This document shows, one piece after another, positions 1 through 11,675 of a DNA stretch of 64,000 bases. The DNA comes from Macrostomum hystrix. Its lineage: Eukaryota; Platyhelminthes; Macrostomidae. Numbering within the stretch: position 1 is the first letter of the stretch; every line of letters starts with the position of its first letter. The notes below the pieces were generated by a model. That model did no database searches. It was given only the letters and a program-made list of their open reading frames with translations, and was not told where the DNA came from. The position numbers were made by a program, and so were the translations under genes. The stretch spans positions 3,474,001 to 3,538,000 of the forward strand of contig CATNEN010000031.1 of NCBI GenBank assembly GCA_950097015.1. Direction: 5' to 3'.

Positions 1-1542
1 TTGAACAGGCACTCGCTGGCCAGCTCGGCCATGCGGCCCGACTTCAGCAGCTGAAAGGGCAGCTCGCTGAGCTTGCGCAGGTTGTACCGCACAGTCTTGC
101 CGGCCTCGTTAACAAAGCCCAGCGGCTGCGGCGGCACTTTTCTGTCGCTCTCCGACTGCACGTCTTTGAGGCCGAAGCGCTGTTTCTGCAACTCGCTGTA
201 GACAAACGGCTTGGCGACGCCGGCCCACTTGCCCAGGTAATAGTCGGCCAGGTTGGAATGAATGCCCGACTTGAAGTTGAGGTTCTTGAAGTAGCGCTTC
301 TCGCACACCTGGAAGAACTGCCGATGGTACCAATATACGACGTCGACACCGTCAGCCTCCTTTTCGACCAGGAAGCCAGGAAGCTCGTTGCGAATTCGCG
401 TCCACAGCAGGGGCGGGATGCGCCTGGTGGGCGGCAGGTGGTACTGGTAGACATCGTTGAGCACCTTCTCATCCAGTGATAGGTTATCCTCAAGTTCAGA
501 CTCCGAAATACCGCTCTTTGAGGCGGTGATGTAGGAGAAAGCATGCGTCACCAGGATCAGGCCATGCTGATTCTCGATGCGCTGGAACAGCTGCATGATG
601 CTGTCGAAGATGTTGAATGACAGCACATTTTTCTCGAGGGCGTCGTAGGACTTCCAGCGGCAGATCTCGTCGAATACAATCTTGACGAATAGCGGCGAGG
701 TCGACTTGCTGAGCGCCTTGTCGACCACCTGCCACTGCTGGCTGGTGATTGAGCGACTGGTCGACTGCAGCCAGGCACGCAGAACCTCCAGGGAGAGCGG
801 CTTGCCGAGGTCTTCCAGTTTCAGGAAGTTTCCGGGTTTGTTCACTTTCAACTTCAGCGTCTTGAGCAGGTTGAAAAAATTTGGCAGGATTGAAACTACA
901 ATCTTCACATTCGGTGGAACCTCGTCTGGTAGCCAGAGCAGCACATGGGCATTGTTCTCAGGCGATAGCTCCTCCAGCGAGTCCAGAAACAACACCAGCG
1001 GTCTGACAGCGGAGGCAAAGTTCAGCAGAGCCTTAAAGTGCTGGATGAGGCGCGGCAGCTCCTCGGGGATGTCAGCGGTTGGCTGATCGTACAGGTAGCA
1101 GATGTGTCGGCAAAGATTGGTGAGCAGGACGCCAAGGGACGAGCTTTGAGGCGACGTGCCCAGAAGGCGGAAGATCACGTTTGGCTCCGTTGACTTCTGC
1201 CACTGCCAGATCTGCAGGCGAAGGATTTGTGCGTGGTAGAGTTAATTGAGCTCATCAATTATCGAAGAAACTGACTACTCAGAAAGTAGGCAGGCTAGGA
1301 TTGGAATGCATAGAGCAGTCATCGAACGGACTCACCAGTGTGCTAGCCTTAGCCAGCAGGGAGGTCTTGCCGCAGCCAGGGTCCCCGTGCAGCACAAACA
1401 GCTGTCTATTGCGTGAGTCCTGGCAGTAGGTCTCAATCTGCTTCAGCTCCGTCTCCCTGCCCTGGAAGACCTGTTCAAATTGTTGCGGCACATTTTTGGT
1501 ATGCGCGATGGCTGATACATGACTTTTCTCTTCTGTAGCGTA
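1..1542 (-). CDS. NACHT core exons of the NWD-like gene
   Basis: Two exons, 1542-1336 and 1211-1, join in phase 0 across a 124-bp intron with a GTGAGT donor. The first holds FEQVFQGRETELKQIETY and the P-loop GDPGCGKTSLLAKAST. The second begins IWQWQKSTEPNVIFRLLGTSPQ and carries the Walker-B-like LFLDSLEELSP. It then reads through the winged-helix-like region with LLWTRIRNELPGFLVEKEADG and YWYHRQFFQ. This order matches NWD NACHT modules. The frame is open to base 1, so the exon continues past the window. The 1542 start was chosen because it keeps phase with the exon ending at 2182; an alternative acceptor near 1515 would not. Confidence 0.85.
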
Positions 1543-4500
1543 CTTCGAGCTAGCAGTATCTCAAACAAATAAGGACCATCAGTGGCAGCAGTCGTAGAAC
1601 TTCAGTGACAGCAGTGATGGAGCTTCAGTGACAGCAGTGATGGAACTTCAGTGACAGCAGTGATGGAGCTTCAGTGACAGCAGTGATGGAACTTCAGTGA
1701 CAGCAGTGATGGAACTTCAGTGACAGCAGTGATGGAGCTTCAGTGACAGCAGTGATGGAGCTTCAGTGACAGCAGTGATGGAGCTTCAGTGACAGCAGTG
1801 ATGGAGCTTCAGTGACAGCAGTGATGGAACTTCAGTGACAGCAGTGATGGAGCTTCAGTGACAGCAGTGATGGAGCTTCAGTGACAGCAGTGATGGAGCT
1901 TCAGTGACAGCAGTGATGGAACTTCAGTGACAGCAGTGATGGAACTTCAGTGACAGCAGTGATGGAGCTTCAGTGACAGCAGTGATGGAGCTTCAGTGAC
2001 AGCAGTGATGGAGCTTCCGTGACAGCAGTGATGGAGCTTCAGTGACAACAGTGATGGAGCTTCAGTGACAGCAGTGATGGAGCTTCAGTGACAGCAGTGA
2101 TAGAACTTTAGTGACAGCAGTGATAGAACTTTAGTGACAGCAGTGATAGAACTTTAGTGACAGCAGTGATAGAAGTCCAACCTCGCAGAGCTTGGCACAG
2201 ACGTGGAGGTGCTGCAGAATCTCGGACATTGTAACATCGTCCGACAGCAGGCGGTTGTACTTCATGCCCCGGTCGATGAGCTGCACCACTCTAGTATAGA
2301 AGGTGTCACAAAACTCGTCCACATAGGCTGAAACAGGGCGCGAGGTGGTGCTTGGCCTCGTTAATAATTAATTCTGTGTAGAAAATCTGCTTTCTGAGTC
2401 AGCGCAACCCTGAGCTGGCTGGCAGTGGCAAATTGCCTGGCTCAAATCACTCGCCCCACTCTCACATTCTCGTCCGCCCCAGTTGAGAATTGCAAGCTAT
2501 TGGTAAAAGAGAACTTGGGTTAGTTGAGCTTAAGTTTAGTTGAGGACTCATATGCTCTGTACACAAACCTGAGTGCTTCAACTGACAACGTTCGAGACAA
2601 TTCATATGCAATATTCAGGTCTCTGTACAGACTAAACTATTACCAAAGATATTTGATTGCTTCCTGGACTGGATCAGATTTGCGTGATTCCATCATCGAC
2701 ACACAATTTTACTGCTATATCATTGTACTAACCTACCTGAGTTCTCCCTCACTGATGCTTCATCTCAGCCAGCCTGAATCTCACCTGAGTTCTCCCTCAC
2801 TGATGCTTCATCTCAGCCAGCCTGAATCTCACCTGAGTTCTCCCTCACTGATGCTTCATCTCAGCCAGCCTGAACCTCACCTGAGTTCTCCCTCACTGAT
2901 GCTTCATCTCAGCCAGCCTGAATCTCACCTGAGTTCTCCCTCACTGATGCTTCATCTCAGCCAGCCTGAATCTCACCTGAGTTCTCCCTCACTGATGCTT
3001 CATCTCAGCCAGCCTGAATCTCACCTGAGTTCTCCCTCACTGATGCTTCATCTCAGCCAGCCTGAATCTCACCTGAGTTCTCCCTCACTGATGCTTCATC
3101 TCAGCCAGCCTGAACCTCACCTGAGTTCTCCCTAAAGTTCATGAAGCGACTCAAAGTCGGGGTCAGGCTCACCCCGATGAGTGTCCAGGTGAATACCGGC
3201 GGGGTCCACCCAGGGCTGTTTGTAGCGAACAATCGACGATGCCCTCAGCTTGCTGGGTATTTTAACGTCGCGCAGATTGTCCATGAGGTCCTGAGCCTCC
3301 TGGTCCACCTCCGTGCCGTTCATGTCGATGAAGTTGCGTGCCACCCGCCAGTTGGACAGAGTGATGCCCTCCAGGTGCCGCAGGAAGGCCAGCGTGTGCC
3401 GGCTGTTGTTCGGCGCCGTCAGAATGCCGTGAATGTTCTCGCGCTCGGTCACTGTTAATAGTCACGTGATTAGGAAGAACTCATTGGTGATTGCACGGCT
3501 GCTCATTTGGTAATGGTGGATAATAAAATAATAATAATAATAATTGATAACACCTGCCCTAATTGAGTCTGATGTGCAGTAGACAGCACCTTCACGAACT
3601 TCAAGTCGTGAGTCGGACGCTCCACTAGGCTACAGAAATAGTAGAGCTACTCATGACAACTGTACAGCTCATTGTTAAGCTTCGATTCAAATCTCAGACA
3701 ATGCCCTCTCAGTTGAGCAGTGCCCAGGCCATTGTTCCGTTTTCTACATCAAATTATTAGAAGCAGAATAGTTCGCTGTCTGCTTTGTTATAAACTGTAA
3801 AAAGTATTTTTCTTGCTGGAAGTCACGCAGCACATCATCGACGTCACAGCTGCAGTGAGTTGAAAGTTTTCAACGAATCTTCAACGAAGTAAAAAATGCA
3901 AAATTTTTCTTACAAACTCTTCAAATCTGTTTGCAATAGAAATACAGATTTTTTGTACTTTTGAGCCGGCAATTGTGAGCAATCCTTCACATGTCGCTAA
4001 CTGGCTGCAGTCAGCTAAGAGGCCCCAAGTACAGTTTTTAGCAGCACATTTAAATATAGGTATACTGCGTGACTTCGGTGGAGTCATTGATGCGGAAGAA
4101 CCCAATTTCGTCTCGGTACCTATTTTAAGTTAGCAAACTGGCAGAAGCGTTAACTGAGCAGAACTTTGACTGCGATCAACTCAGTCTGTTTGCGCTTCAG
4201 CAGTACAAACCTTGTCTTGCTTTGTTTGCCAAACTATAAAAAAGCACTAAAACGACTTCCTGAGCCTGTGCTGGAGTCAGTGATGAATGCTTTAAACAAT
4301 GGACAGCTTTTGTTACATTGTTGCAAGATATGAAAATATAGCTAAAAGCTTTAAAATGATACATATAATTAGTCAAGAATTATTTGCGTTTCGCTTAACC
4401 ATTAAAACTATTTGTAAAAAAATTCAGCGCTAATTTCTAGATCCTTTTAGCATTTTCATGATTAAGCGCGCGCCCGACCACTAGTGCAAGATCTATTTTT

Positions 4501-7500
4501 AGACATTTTCATGATTAAGCGCGCGCCCGACCACTAGTGCAAGATCTATTTTTAGACATTTTCATGATTAAGCGCGCGCCCGACCACTAGTGCAAGATCT
4601 ATTTTTAGACATTTTCATGATTAAGCGCGCGCCCGACCACTAGTGCAAGATCTATTTTTAGACATTTTCATGATTAAGCGCGCGCTCATCCACTGTGCAA
4701 GTTCTATTTTTAGACATTTTCATGATTAAGCGCGCGGTCATCCACTGCGCAAGTTCTATTTTTACACATTTTCATGATTAAGCGCGCGCCCGACCACTAG
4801 TGCAAGATCTATTTTTATACATTTTCATGATTAATCGCGTGCTCATCCACTGTGCAAGATTTTTTTTCTAGACATTTTCATGATTAAACACACGCTCGTC
4901 CACTTGTGTTAGATCTATCTTAAGGAATTTTCATGATTAAACACGCGCTCATCTACTAGTACAATGTCTAAAAGTACAAGCGCACCTACTCACCCGACAT
5001 GAAATAGTTGTGCCGCTGGTCGGCGTCGATTTTCTGCTCCTGAAATAGCCGGTCAGTTGCCTGGCGGAAGATCAGCTGCATCTTGCCCATTGTTGCCCAC
5101 CATTCGTTCTGGTGAGCTTCCATCATTTTTTGCATACCCTGCAAAACAATGGCATAGCAGAATCATTGCAGGTTGGATTTCCTACCAAAAGCGCTCACTA
5201 GCATCGAGATGAAATGTCATAATAAGCTATTTTTATAGCTGCAAATCAAACTCCCACTAACTTCCGCGGACCCATTTAGCACAGAGTGCATTTTCAGTCG
5301 GTAGTTGGTATAGGAAAGAAAAATTGCCACAGCTGCTATAAAATTTGCCACTAGATTAAACTTTGTAAACAGGCGGGGGCGTTCTCAATCTTTGTGTTAA
5401 ATAATAGGGCAGAATAAAGCAGGGAAAATATGGGGGATTCTCAACCAAATTCCATGCTTTTCCTTAAAAAATCGCAGTTTAAATTTTTTAAAGAGAGAAA
5501 AAGTACTTTTTGTGCGAGCAAAGTGAAATCGTTTTTCTAGCTTTTACTAGTGCTTTAGCAAAAATGTGCATCTTTATTGCTGAACAGAAATCTAATAATG
5601 AAAACAAACTTGCTTGTATTTTTCTTTTTTAGGCGTTTAGAAAAAATTAGAGTAACAATTCACTACATTCTCACTTTGTCCTGAAATGAAGACAAGAAAG
5701 GTGTATTAACAAAAATTATGTGTTAGTGAAGCCCTAAAATTTGACCGGATTATTTTTTAGGCGCAGCTAATATATACCACGAAGCTTTTGAAAACTTTCA
5801 ATCAGATTGAGGTTTCCTCAGATCTATAAATAGCTCCGGAGTTTCCTCAGATCTATAAATAGCTCCGGAGTTTCCTCAGATCTATAAATAGCTCCGTAGT
5901 TTCCTCAGATCTATAAATAGCTCCGGATTTTCCTCAGATCTATAAATACGAGCTCGTAGCTCAGGGGTTTCCTTAGATATATAAAATAGCTATGTGGTTT
6001 CCTCATATCGAAATATAGATCGTGGTTTCCTCAGAATTGAGGTTTCCGCATATATATATATAAGTAGCTAGAGGGTTCTCCGAGTTTAAACTAGCAAATA
6101 CTTTTATCGCAGAGGTGAAAAGCACTAGGTATTCATTTATCTATGCATAGCAACTAGGCTAGGACTGATTATAAAATATAGATTCGGTTGAAAAACTGCA
6201 GGTTTAAATAAAGTGATTGTAGGTCAAGAGGTTAAGTTAGAAAATAAATTTTCTGGTTATACAAGCAAAGCAATTCAGAAATATCAATAGCTAAACAAGA
6301 AGGAAGTGTCTTGTTCTTGTATGTTCGACCATTTGTTAACGCAAGAAATGCAACTGTGCTAACTGGCGCAGTAGGGTTATGAGGGCGTATCTGCGGCTAT
6401 TCCTCAATTTTGTGTGCTTTTAGCTCTAAGATACAACTACTATAATATATTACGTATTCTAGGAGCTTAGTTCTAAAAGTCGATCTGGGTTAACAGTAGA
6501 ACTACCAAGCGGGGGATTTCCCCCTGACCATTTTTGCTGCACCCGAACTGAGCAACGCAATCACACGAAACTCAAGAGCACGGCCAACTTTTTGTTACGC
6601 AACTTGTGAAACAATAATCAAGTCACCAGCTCTTCAGACCATCGAGAAATTGAATGTTTTTAGGTGAAGGCCCGATTTTTCCCGTAAGCGCTAGTGTCTT
6701 TCATACACCCCTATACAAAAATTAGCACTGAGCCTCAGTGCGGCCTTGCAAGGCCTTCAAAATTTATCAGCATGCCACCCGAATGTGCCTGCATCATCTC
6801 CGGTCACCTACCTTTATCTAGACGCACTGATGGACCTTTAAGGGCTACAACAGGTGGAACTTGGCCACTATGGACACCCTGACGCGAATTTCTCCGATTT
6901 CGCTGATCAAGCCTAAATATTAGACGCAGCTCAACCACAGAACACCCTTGCCTAGTCTGTCAACCAATCTGTCAACCAATCAGACACCACCCAAAGCTGT
7001 TAGCATTCGAGCGCTGCCAAAAAGATTTTCAGGAGGAGAAATTCTCCCCCCTCGGTACAACAACGGGCGGCAAAATGGCTTGGTAGTCCTACTGTTAGTG
7101 TCGTCCATTTGATCCCAGGCGTGGTAGTTCTGTACTGTTAAGAGTCGTAATGCCCACTGCAGGACGATGAGAAGTCGTCGGGGCAAAGTGTAAACTTTTG
7201 TACATGTCCTGTGTGCGTGTTTTGGATGCAAAATGTGTGGCGACGTCGGAAATGTCTTACCTTGTTGTTGAAATGGATCAGTATCGACGAAATCGGCTGT
7301 AACACCTGCACTGGCGGGACCAGGTTCTCGTCCTTTTTGTACCAGCGCTCCAGGTAGCCGGCATCTTCGGCTGTGCCGTGCTGGCGCACCGCGTCCAGGA
7401 TCATGTCGAACTCGGCCGCGTCAATCAGTGTCGGAAATGGCCTATAGCCGTACTTCTGGCCCAGCAGTACCACGAAGTTGGGGCCGACGCTCACCCGTTG

Positions 7501-10500
7501 GCAGGTGCTGATCTCTTTTAGGCACAGGTGGGTCGTCATGTGGTCGTCTGTGGCTTCGTCTCGGACACCCCAGCGCATGTCCACCACCTGACGGCGTTTG
7601 AGTTGCTACTGATTTTATAGTTCTGCATTCAATATTGCCATACTAAAGAGATTCTGCCCTGTCTTCACTTCACAATCGCTGACACCGATTTCCTCAGTAG
7701 TTATTTGGTCTGACACCTTACAGCTTACAATCATTGCTGTTGGTATCACATTCGTCCCCTCACTAAATACCTGAAATTCCAGTCCGTGTTGCTCCCTGCA
7801 GTACTCCTTGATCTTGGGATAAATTCGCTCCATGAGGGAGTTGCGCTCGACACCCGTATCTGTAAGTAGCACGAAAGAAAATGTACCATTTATTTTATTG
7901 ATAACAAGTTCTAAAACAGCAGAATTCCGCAGAGGAACCAATAGGCTAGTGAACTGCGCGCTTCATTCATACCAGTAAATGTTGAGCTGGTGAAAATGCG
8001 CACAATCTTGCTAGGCATTGTTGGAAGATTCTCTAGGAGGCCGCGAAAGATTTTGTCCACCACCGTATGACAACCGCGACTCAGTGGGCCTTCCAGAATC
8101 TCCGGCTCCGGATCCTCCTCCTCCGGGTCCTCCTTAACATCTGCTTCATCGTCTTCCGTTGGAGAGTAATCAGCCTCTTCACCTCTAGCAGCCAGAGTCG
8201 CCTCGGCCCCTTCCATCTCTGTGGCTGCAGCATCTGCCCCGGTTGCGTTGGCAGCATCTGGCGTTCCGCCACCACTGCCGCCACCGCCGGCCCCTCCAGC
8301 AGGCACCCGCACCACAACCTGCTGCCGGACCACCGGGGCTTGGCGAATCGGTGCGGTCGCCGGTTGGGTCTCCTCGCCGCCAGCTGCAACAGTGGTCGCT
8401 ACTCCTGCAGCTGAAGCTGTACCGTCTAGTTGCGACCGATTCGATGATGCCACCGAGTGTCGAGAGGCCGCTGAAGCGGCTGATGCCACCTGCTGTTGCC
8501 GCTTTCGTTGCTGCTGCTGCTGCTGACGTTGCTGACGTTGTTGCTGGTGGTGTTGCTGTCGCGATTGACGGATCAGCTGTCTGGTCGCCACTGTCTCAGC
8601 CGTAGACGCCATCGACGCTGGTGTCGCGGACATGGTTGGAGGCATGTCCTCAGAGCGAGTCGGACTCTGTGATAAGAGCTGCCGCTGCTGCTGAGGCAAC
8701 TCAGCATCCGAAAATGAGGCTTCTTCGTCTTCATCATCGTCGCGGCGTCTTTGTCCAGCGAGGTTGGTAGCGGCTCCAGCCGCTGGCGAAAGTCGGCGAC
8801 GATGCTGCGTTTGCTGCTTCTGCTGATGCTTTTCTTTTGACTTGCGCCCCCTATTTAATTTTGTGAATTGAATGTCAATAGATTTGTCACGTTTTTAAGT
8901 GCAAAACAAAATAAACGCGATTTAATATTTAACAGAATCTTGATATGGAACGTACCTCTCTCTCGACAACATGGAGTTCGATTCCGGACCGGCGTCCTCA
9001 TTTTGAGACAAATCGTTATTGTCGGAAGCTAAATCAGCAGCTTCGCTGTCCGGTGTCGCAACTGCCGTATGTGGCGCTGGACTAACCTTGCGACGCTCCT
9101 CAACTTCCTCAAGGCCCTCTGGCGTCTGATTGGAGTGCTGCGTCTTTCTTGACTGAGTTTTTCGACTGACTCGATCTACAGATTCAACGTTTTCTATTCG
9201 CTTCTCTGATCGCTCTGACTTTTCTGTTCGACGACGCTCTGATCGGTCGTGTCGCTCTGGTCGATTTTCGCGAGTTCTCTCCGATCGATTTGCTTGATCA
9301 GTTCGATCTAGTCGATCTCGCTCTGGTCGATCCTCACGAGTTCTCTCTGGTCGATCCTCACGAGTTCTCTCTGGTCGATCCTCACGAGTTCTCTCTGGTC
9401 GATCCTCACGAGTTTTCTCTGGTCGATCCTCACGAGTTCTCTCTGGTCGATCCTCACGAGTTCTCTCTGGTCGATCCTCACGAGTTCTCTCTGGTCGATC
9501 CTCACGAGTTCTCTCTGGTCGATCCTCACGAGTTCTCTCTGGTCGATCTTCGCGAGTTCTCTCTGGTCGATCCTCACGAGTTCTCTCTGGTCGATCCTCA
9601 CGAGTTCTCTCTGGTCGATCTTCGCGAGTTCTCACTGGTCGATCTTCGCGAGTTCTCTCTGGTCGATCTTCGCGAGTTCTCTCTGGTCGATCTTCGCGAG
9701 TTCTCTCTGGTCGATCTTCGCGAGTTCTCTCTGCTCGATCCTCACGAGTCCTCTCTGGTCGATCTTCGCGAGTTCTCTCTGCTCGATCCTCACGAGTCCT
9801 CTCTGGTCGATCTTCGTGAGTCCTCTCTGATCGATCCGGTCGATATTCGCGAGCTTTCTCTGATCGATTTTCGTGTGTTCTCTCTGGCCGATCCAATCGA
9901 TTTGGTTGATCTAGTCGATCTTGCACTGGACGGTCTTTGCGAGTTCGCTCTGATTTATTTTGTCGATCTGGTCTATCTGGTCGATCTGGTCTATCTGGTC
10001 GATCTGGTCTATCTGGTCGATCTATTCGATCTGATCGATCTAGTCTATCTGGTCGATCTCGATCTCGATCAAAACTGTCTAGTTGATCTTGTATTTCGAG
10101 CCGATCTTTGCGATCTCCCTTTGATCGATCTGGTCGCTCTCCTGGTCTCCTTGTTCTTTCTGATCGATCTGTTCGATCTTGATCAGTTCGTTTAATTCCG
10201 TCTGATTGATCTCGACTTTGTGATCTGTCGTGTCGCTCTGGCCGACTCTGCTGCTCCAATCGATCGTGCCGCTCTGGTCTACCTTGCAATTCCGATTGAT
10301 CAGTTGTTTCTGCTCTCCTCGATAGCTCTTTATCAACCTTAAATATCTTTGCTCGGCCTATCGACTCCAGTTCCGCATGGTCATGTCGTCGTCGCTTTCC
10401 GGAACTTTGTCGCGACTGCCTCTCTCTGTGCAAAGCCACGTCTCTCTCCTCAGCCTCAGCCTCCGCTGAATCCGCTCGCGACTCTCCCGACTCGTCGATA

Positions 10501-11675
10501 TCGGACTGCTTGCGTTGATTTGTCCGGGAAGTCGGCGGCAGCACTGGGAACGCACCGCGGCGCAGGTTAAGACTCTCCACGGAGCCAGCCTGGCGCACTG
10601 GGCGACCCTCTGTGGCGTTTAAGTTCGGCACGCTGCGGTAGCTTCGGCCTCCTAGCCGGCTCGAGTCAGCCGCATCACTTCCAAGATTCGGTCTGGCCGC
10701 GGATGCGTCGCTGAGAACCCCTCGATCTTCTTCGTCCTCACTGAACGCCTCGTCATCATCTGAAGCAGTTCTACCAGACGAGAACGAGGGAGACGACGAA
10801 CGTCGCCGACGGATCTGCTCCTCGTCCTCCTGGCATTCCTGCAGCTCCTCCACCCGATGCTGGCGGTGCTTCTGCAGTTGGTGCAGCTGGCGCTGCCGCT
10901 GATACTTCTGGTAGGCCTCTTGCTCAGCCAACTGACTGCCGATGCTGCGCAGGACGCGCTTGGTTCGCTCGTCAGATGCCTCGGCATTGTCCAACGCTGG
11001 TAGACGGTACTTGGCCGCCGCCTTGCCATACGGGTTCTGCGCCGCTGTTGGCTTCTGCTTCTGCTTCCTGATTGTCAGCTGCTGCTGCTGCCGCGGTGTA
11101 GTGCCCGGGAAGTGCTGAACAAGCGAGAAGTCCGACGCCTGCATTGGATTCAGTGCATTCAGCGCCTTTGAAAAGCTTGGCTGCAGCGAGCGCACCCCAA
11201 GCCCGATGGCCCCAGTTGCTGATTCGATCGGAAGGGCTCCGAAGGTGGCGGTACCGATCGGTCCACCGATCGCCGGTCTATGCTTCAGTGCAGCCGCCTG
11301 ACCGACTGGCACGAAAGCTACGTCTCCTGGCTTCAGCATCGACTTGGCGGCGGCCTCTTGACCACCGCCCGCGATGCGAACGTCGAACTGCTTGCCGGAG
11401 AACACAACGAGGACGTCTGTATCCCTCCCTGTGACTCCCGGGTGAAGGTCGCCAATGCCGACTGCGCCAACTGGCGCGTTGCCCTCGCTGTAATGCAGAG
11501 CTGAAGGTGCCGATGCGCTGCCTCCGCCGCCGCCATCGAAACATCCGCCTTCGAGTCGCTTCTTGGCCCGTTCGATGATCTCGCGCTCGAATTGCGGTCC
11601 AGCCACGGGGATGAGGTTGGTCTTCTTCACCGTCACTGCAACCAAGCGGTGGCCGTGGCCCCGTGGACAGGTCAT
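1..11675 (-). CDS. NWD-family NACHT/WD-repeat STAND ATPase, 3' part beyond the window
   Basis: This is a large multi-exon gene; its family couples an N-terminal signalling domain and a NACHT NTPase to C-terminal WD repeats. The proposed exons are 11675-8956, 8850-7973, 7859-7771, 7587-7261, 5138-4994, 3451-3173, 2327-2182, 1542-1336 and 1211-1, and all junction phases agree. The conserved part begins at KIVRIFTSSTFTD and continues through VDMRWGVRDEATDDHMTT and FVVLLGQKYGYRPFP, as in NWD1/NWD2 (KIAA1239) relatives. The P-loop reads GDPGCGKTSLL near 1380, and a Walker-B-like LVLFLDSLEEL lies near 970. About 2000 residues are visible; the WD repeats should lie left of base 1. The first ATG (11675) follows an in-frame stop and no good 3' splice site precedes it, so I chose it as start. 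The least certain junction is 2182/1542, where the donor is a weak GTTGGA. Whether the orthologue is NWD1 or NWD2 is not resolvable here. Confidence 0.85.
1600..2175. repeat. 23-bp minisatellite in an NWD intron
   Basis: About 25 tandem copies of a 23-bp unit, cttcagtgacagcagtgatg plus gag or gaa, with sparse substitutions. The array fills most of the intron between exons 2327-2182 and 1542-1336. It runs up to within about 6 bp of the proposed splice donor at 2181. Confidence 0.95.
2738..3135. repeat. 48-bp minisatellite in an NWD intron
   Basis: Just over eight nearly identical 48-bp copies starting ctgagttctccctcactgat; a few vary at one base (gaatctcac or gaacctcac). Forty-eight is divisible by three, so the plus strand reads as a 16-residue peptide repeat. 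That is a by-product of the repeat, not a protein. Confidence 0.95.
3575..3640 (-). mobile_element. tRNA-derived SINE relic
   Basis: On the minus strand the stretch reads tagcctagtggagcgtccga and then a degenerate B-box-like agttcgtga. This resembles the A and B boxes of a tRNA gene and of the other SINE relics in this window. It lies in an intron of the NWD-like gene and is too decayed to be a working tRNA. Confidence 0.4.
4440..4975. repeat. 53-bp minisatellite in an NWD intron
   Basis: Nine to ten copies of a 53-bp unit containing cattttcatgattaagcgcg and ccgaccactagtgcaagatc. The first four copies are essentially identical and the rest progressively diverge. The array ends about 20 bp before the exon at 4994-5138. 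The repeated gcgcgcgc core is unusual in this AT-rich intron. Confidence 0.95.
5800..6075. repeat. 29-bp decaying tandem repeat in an NWD intron
   Basis: Four clean copies of a 29-bp unit, gtttcctcagatctataaat plus agctccgga, are followed by increasingly degenerate copies to about 6075. The rest of the intron between exons 7587-7261 and 5138-4994 is AT-rich, with a terminal-inverted-repeat element at 6494-7094. Confidence 0.85.
6494..7094. mobile_element. Non-autonomous TIR element, copy 1 (TTAA-flanked family)
   Basis: The element starts cagtagaactacc directly after TTAA (6490-6493) and ends with the near-complement ggtagtcctactg before TTAG. Much of the interior matches a second copy at 22068-22617: tgctgcacccgaac, gcgctagtgt, tatggacaccctgacgcgaa, ggcggcaaaatggcttgg. 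There is no transposase frame. TTAA at the edge suggests piggyBac-type insertion, but the ends do not let me name the superfamily. The element sits inside an NWD intron. Confidence 0.75.
8956..11675 (-). CDS. First exon of the NWD-like gene: long mixed-charge, repetitive N-terminal extension
   Basis: The exon encodes about 906 residues ahead of the conserved NWD region. It opens with MTCPRGHGHRLVAVTVKK, then a Gly/Ala-rich stretch and Glu/Arg-rich low complexity. Next come runs of the RPD tripeptide (about 9950-10040) and a long array of an eight-residue TREDRPER unit (about 9300-9830). It ends at a strong GTACGT donor (8955), and the next exon (from 8850) continues in phase. Family members I recall have short N-termini, so this extension looks lineage-specific. 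Alternating Arg and Asp/Glu resembles mixed-charge domains of nuclear-speckle proteins, which is only an analogy. The exon could be a separate gene mis-joined to the NACHT gene; the exact phase match and ideal donor argue against that. Confidence 0.7.

Noticed and set aside
2524..3135. 203-codon plus-strand frame with LSSPSLMLHLSQPESH repeats
   Set aside because: Product of the 48-bp repeat inside an intron of the minus-strand gene.
9290..10195. 301-codon plus-strand frame of LVDPHEFS repeats
   Set aside because: Antisense shadow of the TREDRPER array in the NWD exon; the minus strand has correct splice phase and non-repeat flanks.
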